Of a stretch of 64,000 nucleotides of DNA, positions 1 to 10,469 are shown piece after piece. The notes beneath the pieces are model-generated. The model was given only the letters and a program-made list of their open reading frames with translations. It ran no database searches and was not told the origin of the DNA. The stretch is from Neoarius graeffei (lineage: Eukaryota > Chordata > Actinopteri > Siluriformes > Ariidae): positions 57,256,283 to 57,320,282 of the forward strand of contig NC_083577.1 in assembly GCF_027579695.1 (NCBI RefSeq), given 5' to 3'. A program made the position numbers and the translations under genes. The stretch's first letter is position 1; each line of letters begins with the position of its first letter.

Positions 1-59
1 GCAGTTTCATGTCCCATGCAAATCAATGAGCCTTTGACACCCATGACCCTGTCAGCAGT

Positions 60-705
60 TCACCCATTGTTCTTCCTTGGACCACTTTTGGTACGTACTA
101 ACCACTGCATACTAGGAACACCCCACAAGATGTGCCCCCAGTCATCTAGCCATCACAATTTGGCCCTTGTCAAAGTTGCTCAGATCCTTACACTTGCTCA
201 TTTTTCCTGCTTCCAACACATCAACGCCAGGTCATTGTAGGGCTGGCACATAGAGACAAACAACCATTCACACACACATTCTCACCTACGGTCAATTTAG
301 AGCCACCAATTAGCCTAACCTGCATGTCTTTGGACTGTGGGGGAAAACGGAGCACCCGGAGGAAACCCACACAGACACAGGGAGAACATGCGAACTCCAC
401 ACAGAAAGGACCCCGTTGGCCACTGGGCTTGAAGCCAGAACCTTCTTGCTGTGAGGCAACAGAGCTAACCACTACACCACCGTGCCACCCCCTAGTCATC
501 TAGTCATCACAATTTGGCCCTTGTCAAAGTCGCTCAGATCCTTACACTTGCCCATTTTTCCTGCTTCCAACACATCAACTTCAAGAACTGACTGTTCTCT
601 TGCTGCCACATCTTGACAGGTGCCAGTGTAACAACAACATAATCAATGTAATTCAGTTGACCTGCCAGTGTTTTTAATATTATGGCTGATGAGTGTATAC
701 ATAAA
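60..705. repeat. Decayed interspersed repeat split by a SINE
   Basis: A non-coding block whose text (for example the run around 150-200 and the end near 680-705, 'ttatggctgatgagtgtat') resembles a dispersed fish DNA-transposon-derived repeat. It is interrupted at 225-493 by a SINE, and an 85-bp piece occurs on both sides of it (140-224 and 494-578, about three differences). Family assignment is from memory of similar repeats and is weak. Confidence 0.35.
225..493 (-). mobile_element. V-SINE/Mermaid-type SINE, 3'-truncated
   Basis: Reading on the minus strand, the copy has a tRNA-like head (box A-like and box B-like segments near 485-430), the conserved central core containing 'gtttgcatgttctcc' and 'cagtccaaagacatgcagg', and stops around the dinucleotide-rich middle, so the L2-like tail is missing. 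It is flanked by 85-bp direct repeats rather than the usual 10-17 bp. Confidence 0.85.
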
Positions 706-1146
706 TTACTTGGGTAAGAAAATAATTAATTTCAACCTGAACACAAAACACAAATTGGCTGTTTTTATAAAGACAAACAAATTATTTATCAGTCACTTAA
801 TTGGCAGTAATTGTTATTTTATGGGTGACTGGAATATGTCTAACCAAATTCTTCTTTCAACTGTTGTAGTTTGTGGCTATTAATATGATTAAACTCATTA
901 ACTAGTAAGTCCTAGTTTCTGTATATAAGTCTATCGATTAATTTTATTTAATTGCAGTGCATGATAACAGTATGACAGGTCTCAGCAATGACCTCTAGAG
1001 TTTTAAAGCAGCACTACAACAATGTAATAAAACCTCAGCTCAAAATCAGAACACTTATTCAATGACTCCAGTTGATCAAATCTAGAAAGTACACAAATAA
1101 TTAAATATTCAGGTGAAAAAAAAGTCAATTTATCATCCTGTCACAC
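579..1146. other. EPSTI1 intron, AT-rich, no gene seen
   Basis: Apart from the end of the decayed repeat up to about 705, this stretch is AT-rich with short stop-laden frames. The next EPSTI1 exon expected downstream of 1147 (a charged coiled-coil segment) was not found here, so it probably lies before base 1. Confidence 0.5.
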
Positions 1147-1230
1147 TTTCTCTCTCTGTTTGGCCTTCATCCTCTGATTCTCTTCTTCCTCTTCTTGTCT
1201 CCTGGATTGGTCCATGTACTGTCGGATGAG
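1147..1230 (-). CDS. epsti1: EPSTI1 exon, Arg/Glu-rich coiled-coil segment
   Basis: A 28-codon exon on the minus strand, from an AG acceptor (ccatag) to a GT donor (gtgtga). It encodes a charged helical segment beginning LIRQYMDQSRRQEEEEE and ending QRMKAKQREK. The ending matches the human EPSTI1 region around KMKAIQREK, and the exon boundary after REK is also plausible there. It joins in phase 0 to the exon at 1329-1402. EPSTI1 is an interferon-induced coiled-coil protein linked to macrophage activation and epithelial-stromal signalling. An alternative reading through the donor would stop one codon later (V then stop), so it could be a terminal exon of a short isoform, but splicing is more likely. 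Identification is from remembered family sequence. Confidence 0.8.
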
Positions 1231-1328
1231 CTATGGAAAGCCCCAAAATATAATAAAGAATTACAATGCATATAAACATACATGGTCATTGGGGAATTCG
1301 TTTTAAATTCTAAACAGAATGGCAGTAC

Positions 1329-1402
1329 CTTTTTCTGGAGTTTAGACTGGTTAGCCACCATCTGCTGTCTCCGTCGTGCGTCTGACAATGATACAGTCCC
1401 AC
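1329..1402 (-). CDS. epsti1: EPSTI1 exon, central coiled-coil segment
   Basis: A 74-nt exon with acceptor catag and donor gtactg on the minus strand. It completes a split Gly codon and then encodes GTVSLSDARRRQQMVANQ followed by SKLQKK. This aligns with the EPSTI1 segment after LGG in the human protein (SQSETEVRQKQQLQL...). Phase fits both neighbours (two bases in, codon complete out). It is separated from the next exon by only 98 bp. Confidence 0.82.
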
Positions 1403-1454
1403 CTATGACACAGAAAACATTAGCAGGACTTTATAACTTAAATTTTTGTGTCTA

Positions 1455-2963
1455 CTAGTGCATCTCAAAAAATTAGAATATTGTGAAAAAGTTCAATATT
1501 TTCCATCAGCTATTTAAGAAAGTGAAAATATTATATATTATAGACTCATTACACATAAACTAAAATGTTTCAAGCATTTTTCTATTTTAATTTTAATCAG
1601 TATGGCATACAGTACAAAAACATAAAAAAACATCTCAAAATATTAGAATATTTCATTTTGAGTTTGAGTAAAACAGTATGAACACAGTGTATCTCTCGGT
1701 CTAGTTCAGTACACACAACCACAATCATGGGGAAGACTGCTGACTTGACTGTTGTCCAGAAGATGATCACTGATGCCCTCCACAAGGAGGGTAAGCCACA
1801 AAAGGTCATTGCTGAAAAGGGTGGCTGGAAAAGGTGCACAAGCAACAGGGATGGCCGCAGTCTTGAGAGGATTGTCAAGAAAAGTTGATTCAAGAACTTG
1901 GGAGAGCTTCACAAGGAGTGGACTGAGGCTGGTGTCAGTGTATCAAGACCCATCACGAACAGACATCTTCAAGAAAGGGGATACAACTTTCACATTCCTA
2001 ATATCAAGCTACTCCTGAGCCAGAGACAATGTCAGAAGTGTCTTATCTGGGCTAAGGAGAGAAAGAAATGGACTGTTGCTCAGTGGTCCAAAGTCCTCTT
2101 TTCAGATGAAAGTACATTTTGCATTTAATTTGGAAATCACGGTTCTAGAGTCTGGAGGAAGAGTGGAGAGGCACAGAATCCAAGGTGTTTGAAGCCCAGT
2201 GTGAAGTTTCCACAGTCTGTGATGATTTGGGGTGCCATGTCATCTGCTGGTGTTGGTCCACTGTATTTTATCAAGTCCAAAGTCAACACAGCCATCTACC
2301 AGGAGATTTTAGAGCACTTCATGCTTCCATCTGCTGACGAGCTTTTTGGAGATGCTGATTTCCTTTTCCAGCAGGACTTAGCACCTACCCACAGTGCCAA
2401 AACATTTTTTTCACAGTGCCAAACTACTACCAAATGGTTTGCTGACCATGATATTACTGTGTTTGATTGGCCAGCCAACTTGCCTGACCTGAACCCCATA
2501 GAGAATCTATGGGGTATTGTCAAGAGGAAGATGAGAAACACCCGACCGAAAAATACAGATACGCTGAAGGCCACTATCAAAGCAACCTGGGCTTCAGTAA
2601 CACCTCAGCAGTGCCACAGACTGATCACCTCCATGCCACACCACATTGATACAGTAATTCATGGTAAAGGAGCCCCAACCAAGTATTGAGTGTATAAATG
2701 AATATACTTTTCAGAAGTTGGACATTTCTGTATTGTAAATCCTTTATTTGATTGATCTTAGGGAATATTCTAATAATTTGAGATACTGGATTTCTGATTT
2801 TCATGAGCTATAAGCCATAATCATCAAAATTAAAACAAAAAAGGCTTTAAATATTTCACTTTACATGTAATGAATATAGAATATATGAAAGTTTACCTTT
2901 TTGAATTAAATTACGAAAAAAAGGAACTTTTTCATGGTATTTTAATTTTTTGAGATGCACTAG
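1455..2963 (+). mobile_element. Tc1/mariner element, family A (CTAGTGCATCTC ends)
   Basis: Terminal inverted repeats begin CTAGTGCATCTCAAAAAATT on both ends (left at 1455, right end at 2963), flanked by the expected TA duplications (1453-1454 and 2964-2965). The 1509-bp length and an internal DD34E transposase remnant are typical of Tc1-like elements. It sits in the 1.6-kb intron between the EPSTI1 exons at 1329 and 3042. Confidence 0.92.
1727..2689 (+). pseudogene. Tc1-like transposase, family A, frameshifted
   Basis: The frame opens with an ATG at 1727 (MGKTADLTVVQKMI), which is the usual helix-turn-helix start of Tc1-like transposases, but shifts frame near 1820 and again near 1900, and stops at about 2126. 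Catalytic landmarks remain readable in pieces: LFSDEST (first D), FQQDLAPTHSA (second D, about codon 66 of the last segment) and DLNPIENLW (E), consistent with DD34E. The last segment 2189-2689 is continuous to the natural stop. Several frameshifts and a nonsense codon make it inactive. Confidence 0.9.
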
Positions 2964-2974
2964 TATAGTAAGTG

Positions 2975-2977
<3 letters not shown>

Positions 2978-3032
<55 letters not shown>
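2978..3032. repeat. (TA)n microsatellite
   Basis: Uninterrupted TA dinucleotide run of about 55 bp immediately after the Tc1-like element and just beside an EPSTI1 splice donor. Confidence 0.95.
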
Positions 3033-3034
<2 letters not shown>

Positions 3035-3041
3035 TTATTAC

Positions 3042-3125
3042 CTAGCTTCTCTGGGGCCAGTTGAATGGGGCCAGGCTGATGTTCCTTCTTCCATCTCATC
3101 AGATCATTCTCTTCTTTCTGTGACA
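3042..3125 (-). CDS. epsti1: EPSTI1 exon, conserved WKKEH..P core
   Basis: An 84-nt exon on the minus strand with acceptor ctgcag and donor gtaataag. It encodes MSQKEENDLMRWKKEHQPG and then PIQLAPEKLG once the split first codon is completed by the upstream exon. The block corresponds to human EPSTI1 ELANLEKWKEQNRAKPVHL and the following LVPRRLGG, the best conserved part of the family, and is the main reason for the gene call. The split Gly codon at its end is completed by the exon at 1329-1402. The donor lies 9 bp from a long TA microsatellite, so length change there could affect splicing. Confidence 0.87.
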
Positions 3126-3185
3126 CTGCAGAAGGAAAGATAAGGTACAGACACTTTCCAGTGTGTTCCCTACACCTCCTTAAAT

Positions 3186-3299
<114 letters not shown>

Positions 3300-3416
3300 C
3301 AACCCTGATTCCAAAAAAGTTGGGACAAAGTACAAATTGTAAATAAAAACGGAATGCAATGACGTGGAAGTTTCAAAATTCCATATTTTATTCAGAATAG
3401 AACACAGATGACATAT

Positions 3417-3961
3417 CTCATCTCATTATCTCTAGCCGCTTTATCCTGTTCTACAGGGTCGCAGGCAAGCTGGAGCCTATCCCAGCTGACTATGGGCGAA
3501 AGGCGGAGTACACCCTGGACAAGTCGCCAGGTCATCACAGGGCTGACACATAGACACAGACAACCATTCACACTCACATTCACATCTCATCTCATCTCAT
3601 TATCTCTAGCAGCTTTATCCTTCTACAGGGTCGCAGGCAAGCTGGAGCCTATCCCAGCTGACTACGGGTGAAAGGCGGGGTACACCCTGGACAAGTCGCC
3701 AGGTCATCACAGGGCTGACACATAGACACAGACAACCATTCACACTCACATTCACATCTACGGTCAATTTAGAGTCACCAGTTAACCTAACCTGCATGTC
3801 TTTGGACTGTGGGGAAACCGGAGCACCCGGAGGAAACCCACGCGGACACGGGGAGAACATGCAAACTCCACACAGAAAGGCCCTCACCGGCCACAGGGCT
3901 CAAACCTGGACCTTCTTGCTGTGAGGCGACAGCGCTAACCACTACACCACCGTGCCACCCC
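3417..3961 (-). mobile_element. SINE with a duplicated tail, nested in Tc1-like element
   Basis: Flanked by a perfect 12-bp target duplication agatgacatatc (3405-3416 and 3962-3973). On the minus strand it contains one complete SINE (about 3961-3590) followed by a second copy of its L2-like 3' part (3590-3417), as if the tail were tandemly duplicated before or during insertion. Confidence 0.88.
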
Positions 3962-4075
3962 CAGATGACATATCAAATGTTTAAACTGAGAAAATGTATC
4001 ATTTAAAGAGAAAATTAGGTGATTTTAAATTTCATGGCAACAACACATCTCAAAAAAGTTGGGACAAGGCCATGT

Positions 4076-5059
4076 TTACCACTGTGAGACATCCCCTTTT
4101 CTCTTTACAACAGTCTGTAAACGTCTGGGGACTGAGGAGACAAGTTGCTCAAGTTTAGGGATAGGAATGTTAACCCATTCTTGTCTAATGTAGGATTCTA
4201 GTTGCCCAACTGGCTTAGGTCTTTTTTGTCATATCTTCTGTTTTATGATGTGCCAAATGTTTTCTATGGGTGAAAGATCTGGACTGCAGGCTGGCCAGTT
4301 CAGTACCCGGACCCTTCTTCTACACGATGCTGTAATTGATGCAGTATGTGGTTTGGCATTGTCATGTTGGAAAATGCAAGGTCTTCCCTGAAAGAGACGT
4401 CATCTGGATGGGAGCATATGTTGCCCTACAACCTGGATATACCTTTCAGCATTGATGGTGTCTTTCCAGATGTGTAAGCTGCCCATGCCACACGCACTAA
4501 TGCAACCCCATACCATCAGAGATGCAGGCTTCTGAACTAAGCGCTGATAACAACTTGGGTGTCCCTGATTTCCATAAAGAACTTCAAATTTTGATTCGTC
4601 TGACCACAGAACAGTTTTCCACTTTGCCACAGTCCATTTTAAATGAGCCTTGGCCCAGAGAAGACGTCTGTGCTTCTGGATCATGTTTAGATACAGCTTC
4701 TTCTTTGAACTATAGAGTTTTAGCTGGCAACGGCGGATGGCACGGTGAATTGCGTTCACAGATAATGTTCTCTGGAAATATTTCTGAGCCCATTTTGTGA
4801 TTTCCAATACAGAAGCATGCCTGTATGTGATGCAGTGCCGTCTAAGGGCCCGAAGATCACGGGCACCCAGTATGGTTTTCTGGCCTTGACCCTTACGCAC
4901 AAAGATTCTTCCAGATTCTCTGAATCTTTTGATGATATTATGCACTGTAGATGATGATATGTTCAAACTCTTTGCAATTTTACACTGTCAAACTCCTTTC
5001 TGGTATTGCTCCACTATTTGTCGGCGCAGAATTAGGGGGATTGGTGATCCTCTTCCCAT
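4076..5059 (-). pseudogene. Tc1-like transposase, family B, copy 1
   Basis: Minus-strand transposase from MGRGSPIPLILRRQIVEQY (start at 5059) to KGDVSQW and stop (4076). A nonsense codon follows YQKGV near 4997 and the frame shifts near 4400. The longest open piece (4400-4966) carries the helix-turn-helix region and the first catalytic D ([13 protein letters not shown]). The second D is present in the shifted part (FQHDNAKPHT). Inactive. Confidence 0.88.
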
Positions 5060-5421
5060 CTTTACTTCTGAGAGCCGCTGCCACTCCAAGATGCTCTTTT
5101 TATACCCAGTCATGTTAATGACCTATTGCCAATTGACCTAATGAGTTGCAATTTGGTCCTCCAGCTGTTCCTTTTTTGTACCTTTAACTTCTCCAGCCTC
5201 TTATTGCCCCTGTCCCAACTTTTTTGAGATGTGTTGCTGTCATGAAATTTCAAATGAGCCAATATTTGGCATGAAATTTCAAAATGTCTCACTTTCGACA
5301 TTTGATATGTTGTCTATGTTCTATTGTGAATACAATATCAGTTTTTGAGATTTGTAAATTATTGCATTCTGTTTTTATTTACAATTTGTACTTTGTCCCA
5401 ACTTTTTTGGAATCGGGGTTG

Positions 5422-6563
5422 TGTATATATATAATGTGTGTATGTGTATGTGAGTGTGTTTGCAGTGTTTTAACTATTTAAATGAATAAAAAAGTATTTA
5501 AATGCACTATCACACACAAATAATCATTAAATAATTAATTAAGATGTACTGTAATGTTTTGTTAAGTAAGGTTTCCCTTAAAATGATTAACATTTACAAT
5601 TATTGTCTTCAATAATAGCTTTGAAGATATATTTGAAATATGTCAACGTTTTAGTTAATTCTGTAGTCAATATACCCTATACATTTTCAAAACAAACAAA
5701 ATGTGTTATTCCAAGACATTTTTGAAATTTTAGCAAGAAATATATATTGCTTTGATAAAGCAAAGGGAATCAAATAATTTTTTTACATTAAACAGCTCAA
5801 AATTTTCAGTGTAACATGATTTAACACAGAAGCATAAATAATCAGTATACCCAGCTTATTTTGGGTTAGCCATGAGCACTAAACAAATAAAAAAAATTTA
5901 TATTACTTGTGAATGAGTGTGTTGTTCAGTACTCATCATTCCAAGACAGAACAATATGTACTTGGAGGTTAAAATTGCATTTAAAGGTTCTGACTGCAAA
6001 GTTGAATTCTGGGCAAAATGTTCTATGTCTGTAGCTGTTGGAGTTTTGAGATGTTGCGATGTTGCACACACTGTGCATCCTATGTGTTACTGTTTTGCCG
6101 AGATAAAATGCGTCCCGCATTTTACAATTCCAAAAGTTGCCAAAGTAAGCAAGCAGCAATATCACATGACCACTGTGGGGTGTGTTTGACCTACTTTTAA
6201 CCAAAACAAGTTGGCATGGGCAGACACAGCAGACTTGGCTCTCCTGCCAACCTAAAAGCCAGCAGAAAGAAAAGGAAAGCCTGCCTAGTGAGTGCAAGAC
6301 AGAGCAAGGTTAGATGACGTAATTTTTTTGGATAGATAACTAAATCATTCTAGCTAGCACTTAGCTATCTTAGCCTTAGAAATTATGAACTCGACTCCAT
6401 GGTAGCGAGTATGGAGTTATAGGGGCCTTTAACATGACATCCTTGTAGCTGCAGATTTGTTTATCCGGCCAAGACAACGACCGACACAAGCATATGCGAG
6501 TGATTGTAAGCCCAATTTGGTACATCTACAGATAAACTTGTAGAAGTTACATCTAAAAGAACA
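5422..6563. other. EPSTI1 intron, no gene recognised
   Basis: AT-rich sequence with short accidental frames. A short GT-rich run lies near 5430-5460. No splice-bounded exon or known repeat was recognised. Confidence 0.45.
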
Positions 6564-6741
6564 ATGCCAGAGACCTGTAGTGCTTTTGGATGTATTAAGA
6601 GACGTGGATATAAGCCTGGTTTAACTTTTCACTGCTTCCCAGCAAACACAGAAAGACAAGAAAAATGTCAAACTTCAGTTAAACGGGAAGACTGAATGCC
6701 AACAAAGCATTACTGTATGTGTGGAGAACATTTTATATCAG
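6564..6741 (+). pseudogene. THAP-domain exon remnant
   Basis: An ATG at 6564 opens MPETCSAFGCIKRRGYKPG followed by a TFHCFP motif; after a stop and a frame change the text continues to YCMCGEHFISG and a GT donor (gttagt). CxxxxC near the start, the FP motif and a late CxEHF are the hallmarks of the C2CH THAP DNA-binding domain. THAP exons occur in host THAP genes and in several transposons (P-like, Kolobok, ISL2EU). Given the surroundings a transposon origin is more likely. The internal stop makes this copy non-functional. Confidence 0.6.
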
Positions 6742-6892
6742 GTTAGTGTGAAAGCTCTGTGCACGTTAAAATGTATATCTGGATGTGGGCTTTGGACACC
6801 ATATTAGACCTAATGCTTGGCGAGACTAGCAGCATATTTTTGATGTATTGATAATGTAAACGAGGCTAAGCACCATAAAATATACTAAATTT

Positions 6893-7000
6893 AGGCCCTG
6901 GCTTGTTTATTACTGTTAGAAGTCAGTGTTTACCTTTGTCATAATCAGGCCCTGGCTTGTTTATTACTGTTAGAAGTCCGCGTTTACCTTTGTCATAATC
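6893..7000. repeat. Tandem duplication, two 54-bp units
   Basis: Units 6893-6946 and 6947-7000, beginning aggccctggcttgtttat, differ at only a few positions. No coding sense was seen. Confidence 0.9.
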
Positions 7001-7428
7001 AGGTATTTTTCTTTATCAGGAAGTTCCCATAACATTCTGGCATGAAACCTGCCTCAAAATATTGGTAGGCATCCATACTTTTGTGTGCCTTTAGCATCTC
7101 CAGTGTAATTAGAAGTCCAAATACTAAATAGTTCAGGATATCGTAGTATCTCAAATCCAGTAGCTACCCCGATAGCAGAGGGTCGTTGAAACGACATAGA
7201 GTTTTGGTCAGAATGGTCGGTTTCCGTCGTACGTCAGAAAATCAACGTTGAAACGGCGCCGTGAAACGTCGATTTCTCCGCCGTCTGAGAGGGTCGATTT
7301 ATCACCGTTGAATCAACGTGGGTAAAGGTTGATCTGTCGACCGTCAGAGAAGGTTGAATATACGACGTTGAACCATCGTCACTTTTGCCGGCCAGTTTTC
7401 AACATTGGTAGGATGAGCAACTGGCCCG

Positions 7429-7800
7429 GCGGCACGGTGGTGTAGTGGTTAGCGCTGTCGCCTCACAGCAAGAAGGTCCTGGGTTCGAGCCCCGGGGCCG
7501 GCGAGGGCCTTTCTGTGTGGAGTTTGCATGTTCTCCCCGTGTCCGCGTGGGTTTCCTCCGGGTGCTCCAGTTTCCCCCACAGTCCAAAGACATGCAGGTT
7601 AGGTTAACTGGTGACTCTAAATTGACCGTAGGTGTGAATGTGAGTGTGAATGGTTGTCTGTGTCTATGTGTCAGCCCTGTGATGACCTGGCGACTTGTCC
7701 AGGGTGTACCCCGCCTTTCGCCCATAGTCAGCTGGGATAGGCTCCAGCTTGCCTGCGACCCTGTAGAAGGATAAAGCGGCTAGAGATAATGAGATGAGAT
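7429..7800 (+). mobile_element. Full-length V-SINE-type SINE
   Basis: The cleanest full-length copy in the window. It has a tRNA-like head (box A-like gtgtagtggttagc, box B-like gggttcgagcc), a conserved core (7505-7610), a spacer rich in gtgaatg, and an L2-like tail ending in gagataatgagatgag. A 17-bp target duplication gatgagcaactggcccg flanks it (7412-7428 and 7801-7817), showing LINE-type retrotransposition. Confidence 0.95.
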
Positions 7801-8374
7801 GATGAGCAACTGGCCCGTAGCCAGGGGGGATCGGAGGGTTTGTTCGATCCCCCCCCGCGACACCGCGCCCCGGACGCCTCAAGATTTATTCATTTGTTTA
7901 TGTCCGATGAATATACATTGATTCACATTTAAATTTACAATATCAAATCCAGACTAATCAAAAAAAAAAGTAGACTAAGTGAGGACGAGTTAGAAAAACG
8001 GGTTCATTTCTCCTATGTTTATGTTTACACGTTTTGTTCAGACTGCTTTACACCCCAATCCAGTGGGTGGCGGTAATGCCCCCATTAGACCCCTTTCACT
8101 GACGTCACCCGAAACAAACCCTGCGCCACATTGGAAGACCAACAAACTCGTGATTAGGGGGAAATAACGGCAGCGCGCGGTATGTGAACCCACGAGGCAC
8201 TTGGTTCATCAAAAACCTACAATGGTAAACTTCTGTGCTGTGTTAGGGTTCTAACAAAGCTGATGGGAAAGGTGAAAAGAAGTCTTTCTACAGAATACCA
8301 GCTGTGATTGAGACACAAGCAAACCAAGGAGCTTTCTGCCAGGAGACAGAGAGAGGTTCTATTTCATGCCTCCT

Positions 8375-8502
8375 GACCGCCAGAGGCGGCACAGCCTGTG
8401 GATGATATCCTTCGCGTAGCGCAAGTCGAGACTTATACCAACAAAGAAGTCGTGATGACGTACCTCATGCATAAGAGGCACTGCAGCACGTCATTCGTCC
8501 TC
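8375..8502 (+). repeat. DIRS left terminal inverted repeat
   Basis: Matches the complement of 13538-13667 almost throughout (from tgaccgccagaggcggcac to attcgtcctc). The outermost bases 8356-8374 differ from the right end, which carries an extra outer segment up to 13705. Confidence 0.9.
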
Positions 8503-8562
8503 TTATTCTTCTCGCGCTTGATTCGAGCATCCCAAGTTAATTACCGGATTACCGGAATCCTG

Positions 8563-8790
8563 TACGGCGGTTCCCCCGTGAAGGAATTTATATTCTAAAA
8601 AAAAAAAAAAAAAAAGAAGGAAAGGAACAAGAAAGGTAAGCTCACGGAGGCTCTTCCCGTGATCGGAAGTGCACGGCGGTTCACCCCGTGTTCACCCCCG
8701 CACACACACACTCACATCCCCGCGGTGGTTTTCCCCGTTTTGTTGACAAGTGTGGTGTATTCCCTAGTTAGCACGGTGGCTCTCCCCGTG
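8563..8790 (+). repeat. Five short CACGG..CCGTG hairpin motifs in the DIRS leader
   Basis: A recurring motif of the form CACGGNGGYTCNNCCCGTG occurs at 8563-8580, 8642-8661, 8671-8690, 8721-8737 (degraded arms) and 8771-8790. Each copy has self-complementary arms around a pyrimidine-rich centre. They lie in the non-coding leader between the terminal repeat and the gag-like frame. Role unknown; RNA structure, a promoter element or a protein-binding array are all possible. Confidence 0.75.
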
Positions 8791-8912
8791 TCTGACTAGC
8801 TAGCTAGCCAACTCGTTAGCCCTGTCACTCGTGTTAGCATTGTGTATTCGGTGTTTGATCTACATTATTGTTATTGCGTCGTGTGTTAGTTCGGGTTTGC
8901 GTTAGTTGCGCT

Positions 8913-10469
8913 ATGATGGATGTCCTTTCCCTCACATGCAAAACGTGCTTTGCACCACTTGCATCTGAGGACGGTCATTTAGAATGCCCGTCTTGTCTAG
9001 GCACCGCTCACCTTCGCTCAGCTTTGACGAACCCTTGCCCAAGCTGTGCCGTCCTACCGCTCACGGTAAGAGAGGCCAGACTTACCGAGTTATTGGCCAA
9101 AAGTGACGCGCTGCTCTCGACAACCGAGCATATTGCCGCAGGTGCCCACAAAGCCGTGAAACGCGGCAGCACAGGCCTTCAGGCTGCGCAGCCAGCCAAG
9201 AAGAAGGCGAAATCGCACTCCACTTCTGTGCTCAACAAACGGGTAGACGATCTCTCCTCGGCTGTAAGCCGAATAGAGACGTTACTGCTTCAGCTCCAAC
9301 CCCCTCAGGCAAACATGCAGACCATACCACCAGCAGGTGGTACCCTGGCTACTGCTCCCACCCTGCCTGCCCGAGAGGAGCCAGACGTGGAGGACGATAC
9401 ACTCTCCACTGCCGCCACTGACTCTCTCTTTAATCCAGTGGAAGACGATTCCCTTGAGCTGCCTGGCTCTCCTCGCTTGGGCATTTCCTCTGACGATGCC
9501 CCCTCCAGCGTTTTTTCCGACAAAAATGGGGATGGCGGGACTCTCGGCCCCCAATCCTTGCTGGCCACAATTACTGCGGCGCTAGTACAACGTGGGCTAC
9601 AGCCGCTGCAATCTAACGCTGGTGTGAGCGCCTACTTCAGGCAGCCCTCGGTGGACGCCTCCTCCATCATCCCAAAATGTGACGCCTTTGTGGACGAGTT
9701 CCAGACGGCGTTTAAAACTGCAGCTGCACGTTCCCACCCCACCTCTGTGGCACGCGCTATGAGTAACATGGCTGATGCAGGCCTGTTTGGATTGGATACA
9801 ATGCCAGCGGTGGATCCCTGTGTGGCGTCTCTGGTGGTCTCCCCAGACGAGGCAGTACGTCCCCAGGTACGCTGTCCAAGCAAGGCCTGTAGGCGCACAG
9901 ACGATGATCTTGTTCGAGCCTACAATCATGCGGCGCGCATTGGAAGGATCGACAATACGATTTCTCACCTTCTTCTGGCCGCGCAGTCTTCCCTGCTGAA
10001 GGCAGACTCAGATCCGGCTGTACGTGAGGCGATTGAAGCCACCCTACAGGGCGTGGGCTTCATGACCCAGGAGTTAGGGCGTCTGATGGCGGTATTAGTG
10101 CGCGCTCGCCGCCAGGTCTGGCTTTCGCAAACGCCACTCCCGGACGCGTGCAGAGCCACCCTACGGGAGCTGCCCCTCATACCTGGCCAACTGTTCGGGC
10201 TAGCCGCTAAGGACGCTCTGGAACGCCGCGCCCTAGTTTCGGAAACACGGAAACAGCAGGTGGGCTTATCACAGGTGACTCGCTTCCGAGCACCGCAGCC
10301 CCCAGCACCACGGCGGGAATTCTCATCCCCCCAGCGCGCGGCACCTCAACGGCAAAGGGAGAATAGACATGCCCCCAGGGGCTCTGCACCCTTTCGCCGC
10401 CAGGCATATCCCATGCCCCGCTCCACCCCCACTAACAGTGGAGCGAAGCCCAATCGCACTCCCCGCTGA
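8913..10469 (+). CDS. DIRS ORF1, gag-like protein
   Basis: An open frame of 518 codons from the ATG ATG pair at 8913 (MMDVLSLTCKTCFAPLASE). The frame is open upstream to 8868, but only with a TTG start. The N-terminus has two CxxC pairs (CKTC near residue 10 and CPSC near 27) plus a further CPSC, suggesting a zinc-ribbon-like fold. A basic stretch KKKAKSH (about residue 100) and a predicted coiled coil (VDDLSSAVSRIETLLLQLQ) follow, then an acidic low-complexity region and a conserved DIRS ORF1-like middle part, ending in a basic RQR/Pro-rich tail typical of nucleic-acid binding. It overlaps ORF2 by 101 bp. Function as a structural or nucleoprotein component is inferred from position. Confidence 0.85.
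   Translation: MMDVLSLTCKTCFAPLASEDGHLECPSCLGTAHLRSALTNPCPSCAVLPLTVREARLTELLAKSDALLSTTEHIAAGAHKAVKRGSTGLQAAQPAKKKAKSHSTSVLNKRVDDLSSAVSRIETLLLQLQPPQANMQTIPPAGGTLATAPTLPAREEPDVEDDTLSTAATDSLFNPVEDDSLELPGSPRLGISSDDAPSSVFSDKNGDGGTLGPQSLLATITAALVQRGLQPLQSNAGVSAYFRQPSVDASSIIPKCDAFVDEFQTAFKTAAARSHPTSVARAMSNMADAGLFGLDTMPAVDPCVASLVVSPDEAVRPQVRCPSKACRRTDDDLVRAYNHAARIGRIDNTISHLLLAAQSSLLKADSDPAVREAIEATLQGVGFMTQELGRLMAVLVRARRQVWLSQTPLPDACRATLRELPLIPGQLFGLAAKDALERRALVSETRKQQVGLSQVTRFRAPQPPAPRREFSSPQRAAPQRQRENRHAPRGSAPFRRQAYPMPRSTPTNSGAKPNRTPR

Larger units (their letters stand above)
3300..5421 (-). mobile_element. Tc1-like element, family B (CAACCCCGATTCC ends), copy 1
   Basis: Inverted ends CAACCC(C/T)GATTCCAAAA at 3300 and 5421, with TA on the left and a mutated TG on the right. 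The transposase remnant is on the minus strand. A SINE with its own 12-bp target duplication is nested at 3417-3961. Without the SINE the element is about 1.56 kb, close to copy 2 (25664-27249, 1586 bp). Confidence 0.92.

Noticed and set aside
225..493. tRNA gene suggested by box A and box B-like motifs in the SINE copies
   Set aside because: These are the degenerate tRNA-derived heads of SINEs; none folds into a complete cloverleaf by eye and all continue into the SINE core.
7445..7774. 109-residue open frame in a full-length SINE and similar frames in other SINE copies
   Set aside because: The SINE core happens to be open in some copies; the same text recurs in every SINE and has no protein character.
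9282..9968. Several minus-strand open frames across the DIRS gag region
   Set aside because: They are antisense shadows of the gag-like frame with no start context, motif or conservation.
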